Shown: positions 60,830-61,393 of the stretch, one piece after another
How positions within the stretch are numbered: the stretch's first letter is position 1
Layout of the letters: every line of letters begins with the position of its first letter
Source of the DNA: Desulfohalobiaceae bacterium S24
Lineage (GTDB): Bacteria > Desulfobacterota > Desulfovibrionia > Desulfovibrionales > Desulfothermaceae
Direction of reading: 5' to 3'
Length of the DNA: 61,393 nt
NCBI GenBank assembly: GCA_011389765.1
Contig: JAABTT010000011.1
Coordinates: 1-61,393 of the forward strand
Program-made: the position numbers and the translations under genes
Notes under the pieces: generated by a model
Seen by the model: only the letters and a program-made list of their open reading frames with translations
What the model was told of the DNA's origin: nothing
Databases searched by the model: none

Positions 60830-61393
60830 ACTTGTCAGCCCTGCCTCTGGCAGGGCTGACATATAATTATTTAATATATTTGCGAATATGGTCAGACTGT
60901 TATTCTATTGGGCTGAAGTCCGCAACGGCCAGTTTGATCGAAAAACAAACTTTGAGTCACCTCCTCCATCATTCCTGCAAAGCTTGTCCCGGACCCCGAT
61001 CCGGGAGCCGGAATACAGGAGAAATGTACGATTCCGTCATTCCGGCGGAGGCCGGAATCCAGTAGAAAGGGCACAGGAAGTGATAAAGATCATGCCGTAT
61101 ACATTTTGGCGAGCAAGAGAAATGGCACCCTCTAAACTTACGGTCGTCATAAATTCAGACTTCGTATCAACGCTTTGGCATTTAGACTTAATATTTTAAA
61201 ATGATTGCATATATTTTTAATGACTTTAAAATTGGACATAATCTCGAAATTCGAAGCACGAAATTCGAAACAAATTTCAAATGACAAAAATTCAAAATTC
61301 AAAACGTCAGAGGTGGTCCAACTTTAATCATTATAATCTATTTGGGATTTGTTACCTGTCTTCGTTTGAAAATTTGAAAATTTGAATTTCGTG
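60830..61393. repeat. Mosaic repeat region, including second copy of the 2632 repeat
   Basis: 60833-60940 is an inverted copy of the 3163-3255 unit. 60985-61065 contains REP-like palindromes (CCCGGACCCCGATCCGGGAG). 61152-61393 is a copy of 2632-2873, still matching at the end of the window (TTCGTATCAACG ... GAATTTCGTG). No gene is supported. Confidence 0.75.

Noticed and set aside
1-61393. tRNA, rRNA, prophage attachment sites and intact transposases
   Set aside because: None could be recognised by eye; a covariance-model scan would be needed to exclude tRNA-like or small RNA genes.

Overview
The window looks like a chromosomal segment of a Gram-negative, anaerobic, sulfate-reducer-like member of the Desulfobacterota. 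A Desulfovibrionales or Desulfohalobiaceae relative is my best inference; no rRNA gene is present to confirm it. The grounds are the hgcAB mercury-methylation pair, an octaheme HAO-type cytochrome with a NapC/NrfH partner, two sigma-54 two-component systems, TRAP-TAXI transport, KdsB-type LPS synthesis, and intergenic repeats of a kind often seen in such genomes. All assignments rest on reading the sequence and on family knowledge; no database search was run.

Layout. 1-2570: a decaying metal(loid) resistance region (start of an RND pump gene, internally deleted adaptor remnant, ArsR, ACR3 arsenite exporter, thioredoxin-like remnant without its CxxC). 2576-3310: mosaic intergenic repeats. 3389-4848: hipBA toxin-antitoxin with a clear operator. 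4961-6483: methyltransferase plus WaaP-like kinase couple. 6899-9607: UPF0182 membrane protein. 9738-12499: DUF4143 ATPase pseudogene and an OmpR-type two-component system. 12804-17888: a three-gene envelope/glycolipid-like operon (DUF2334 deacetylase, PHP-glycosyltransferase fusion, VTT-sulfotransferase fusion). 18114-19193: two small membrane proteins. 19626-21265: hgcAB, with in-frame UGA codons in the 5' part of hgcA. 21420-23490: octaheme cytochrome and its membrane quinol-dehydrogenase-type partner. 23628-25466: glutamate dehydrogenase and a Cys-rich small protein. 25706-28571: soluble sigma-54 two-component system. 29210-36241: potassium and small-ion island (TrkH, TrkA, two DUF1538 proteins, a PII-like protein, a GsuK-like channel). 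36533-40360: a second sigma-54 two-component system divergent from a sigma-54 promoter that drives a DUF4168 protein and a tiny lipoprotein. 40365-45597: hflK-hflC and two tandem long KAS III-like synthases. 45876-48633: phosphomannomutase, RNase HI, RNase III. 49114-50984: kdsB-carA. 51229-56428: pilB, pilC, asd and a YchF-like NTPase. 56642-60717: TAXI-TRAP transporter with DUF1850 and a small exported protein. The last 650 bp is repeat DNA, a second copy of the repeat near 2632.

The most interesting signal is in hgcA. The sequence homologous to the HgcA N-terminus continues upstream of the first usable start codon through a UGA at 19869-19871, where a Cys of a CCGP-like motif would be expected. 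That UGA is followed 16 nt later by a perfect 8-bp hairpin with a G-starting apical loop, within the described geometry of a bacterial SECIS element. Either this is a selenocysteine-containing HgcA or an hgcA damaged at its 5' end. Other notable items are the VTT-sulfotransferase fusion, the symmetrical 30-bp dyad upstream of the sigma-54 promoter, and the modular repeat family.
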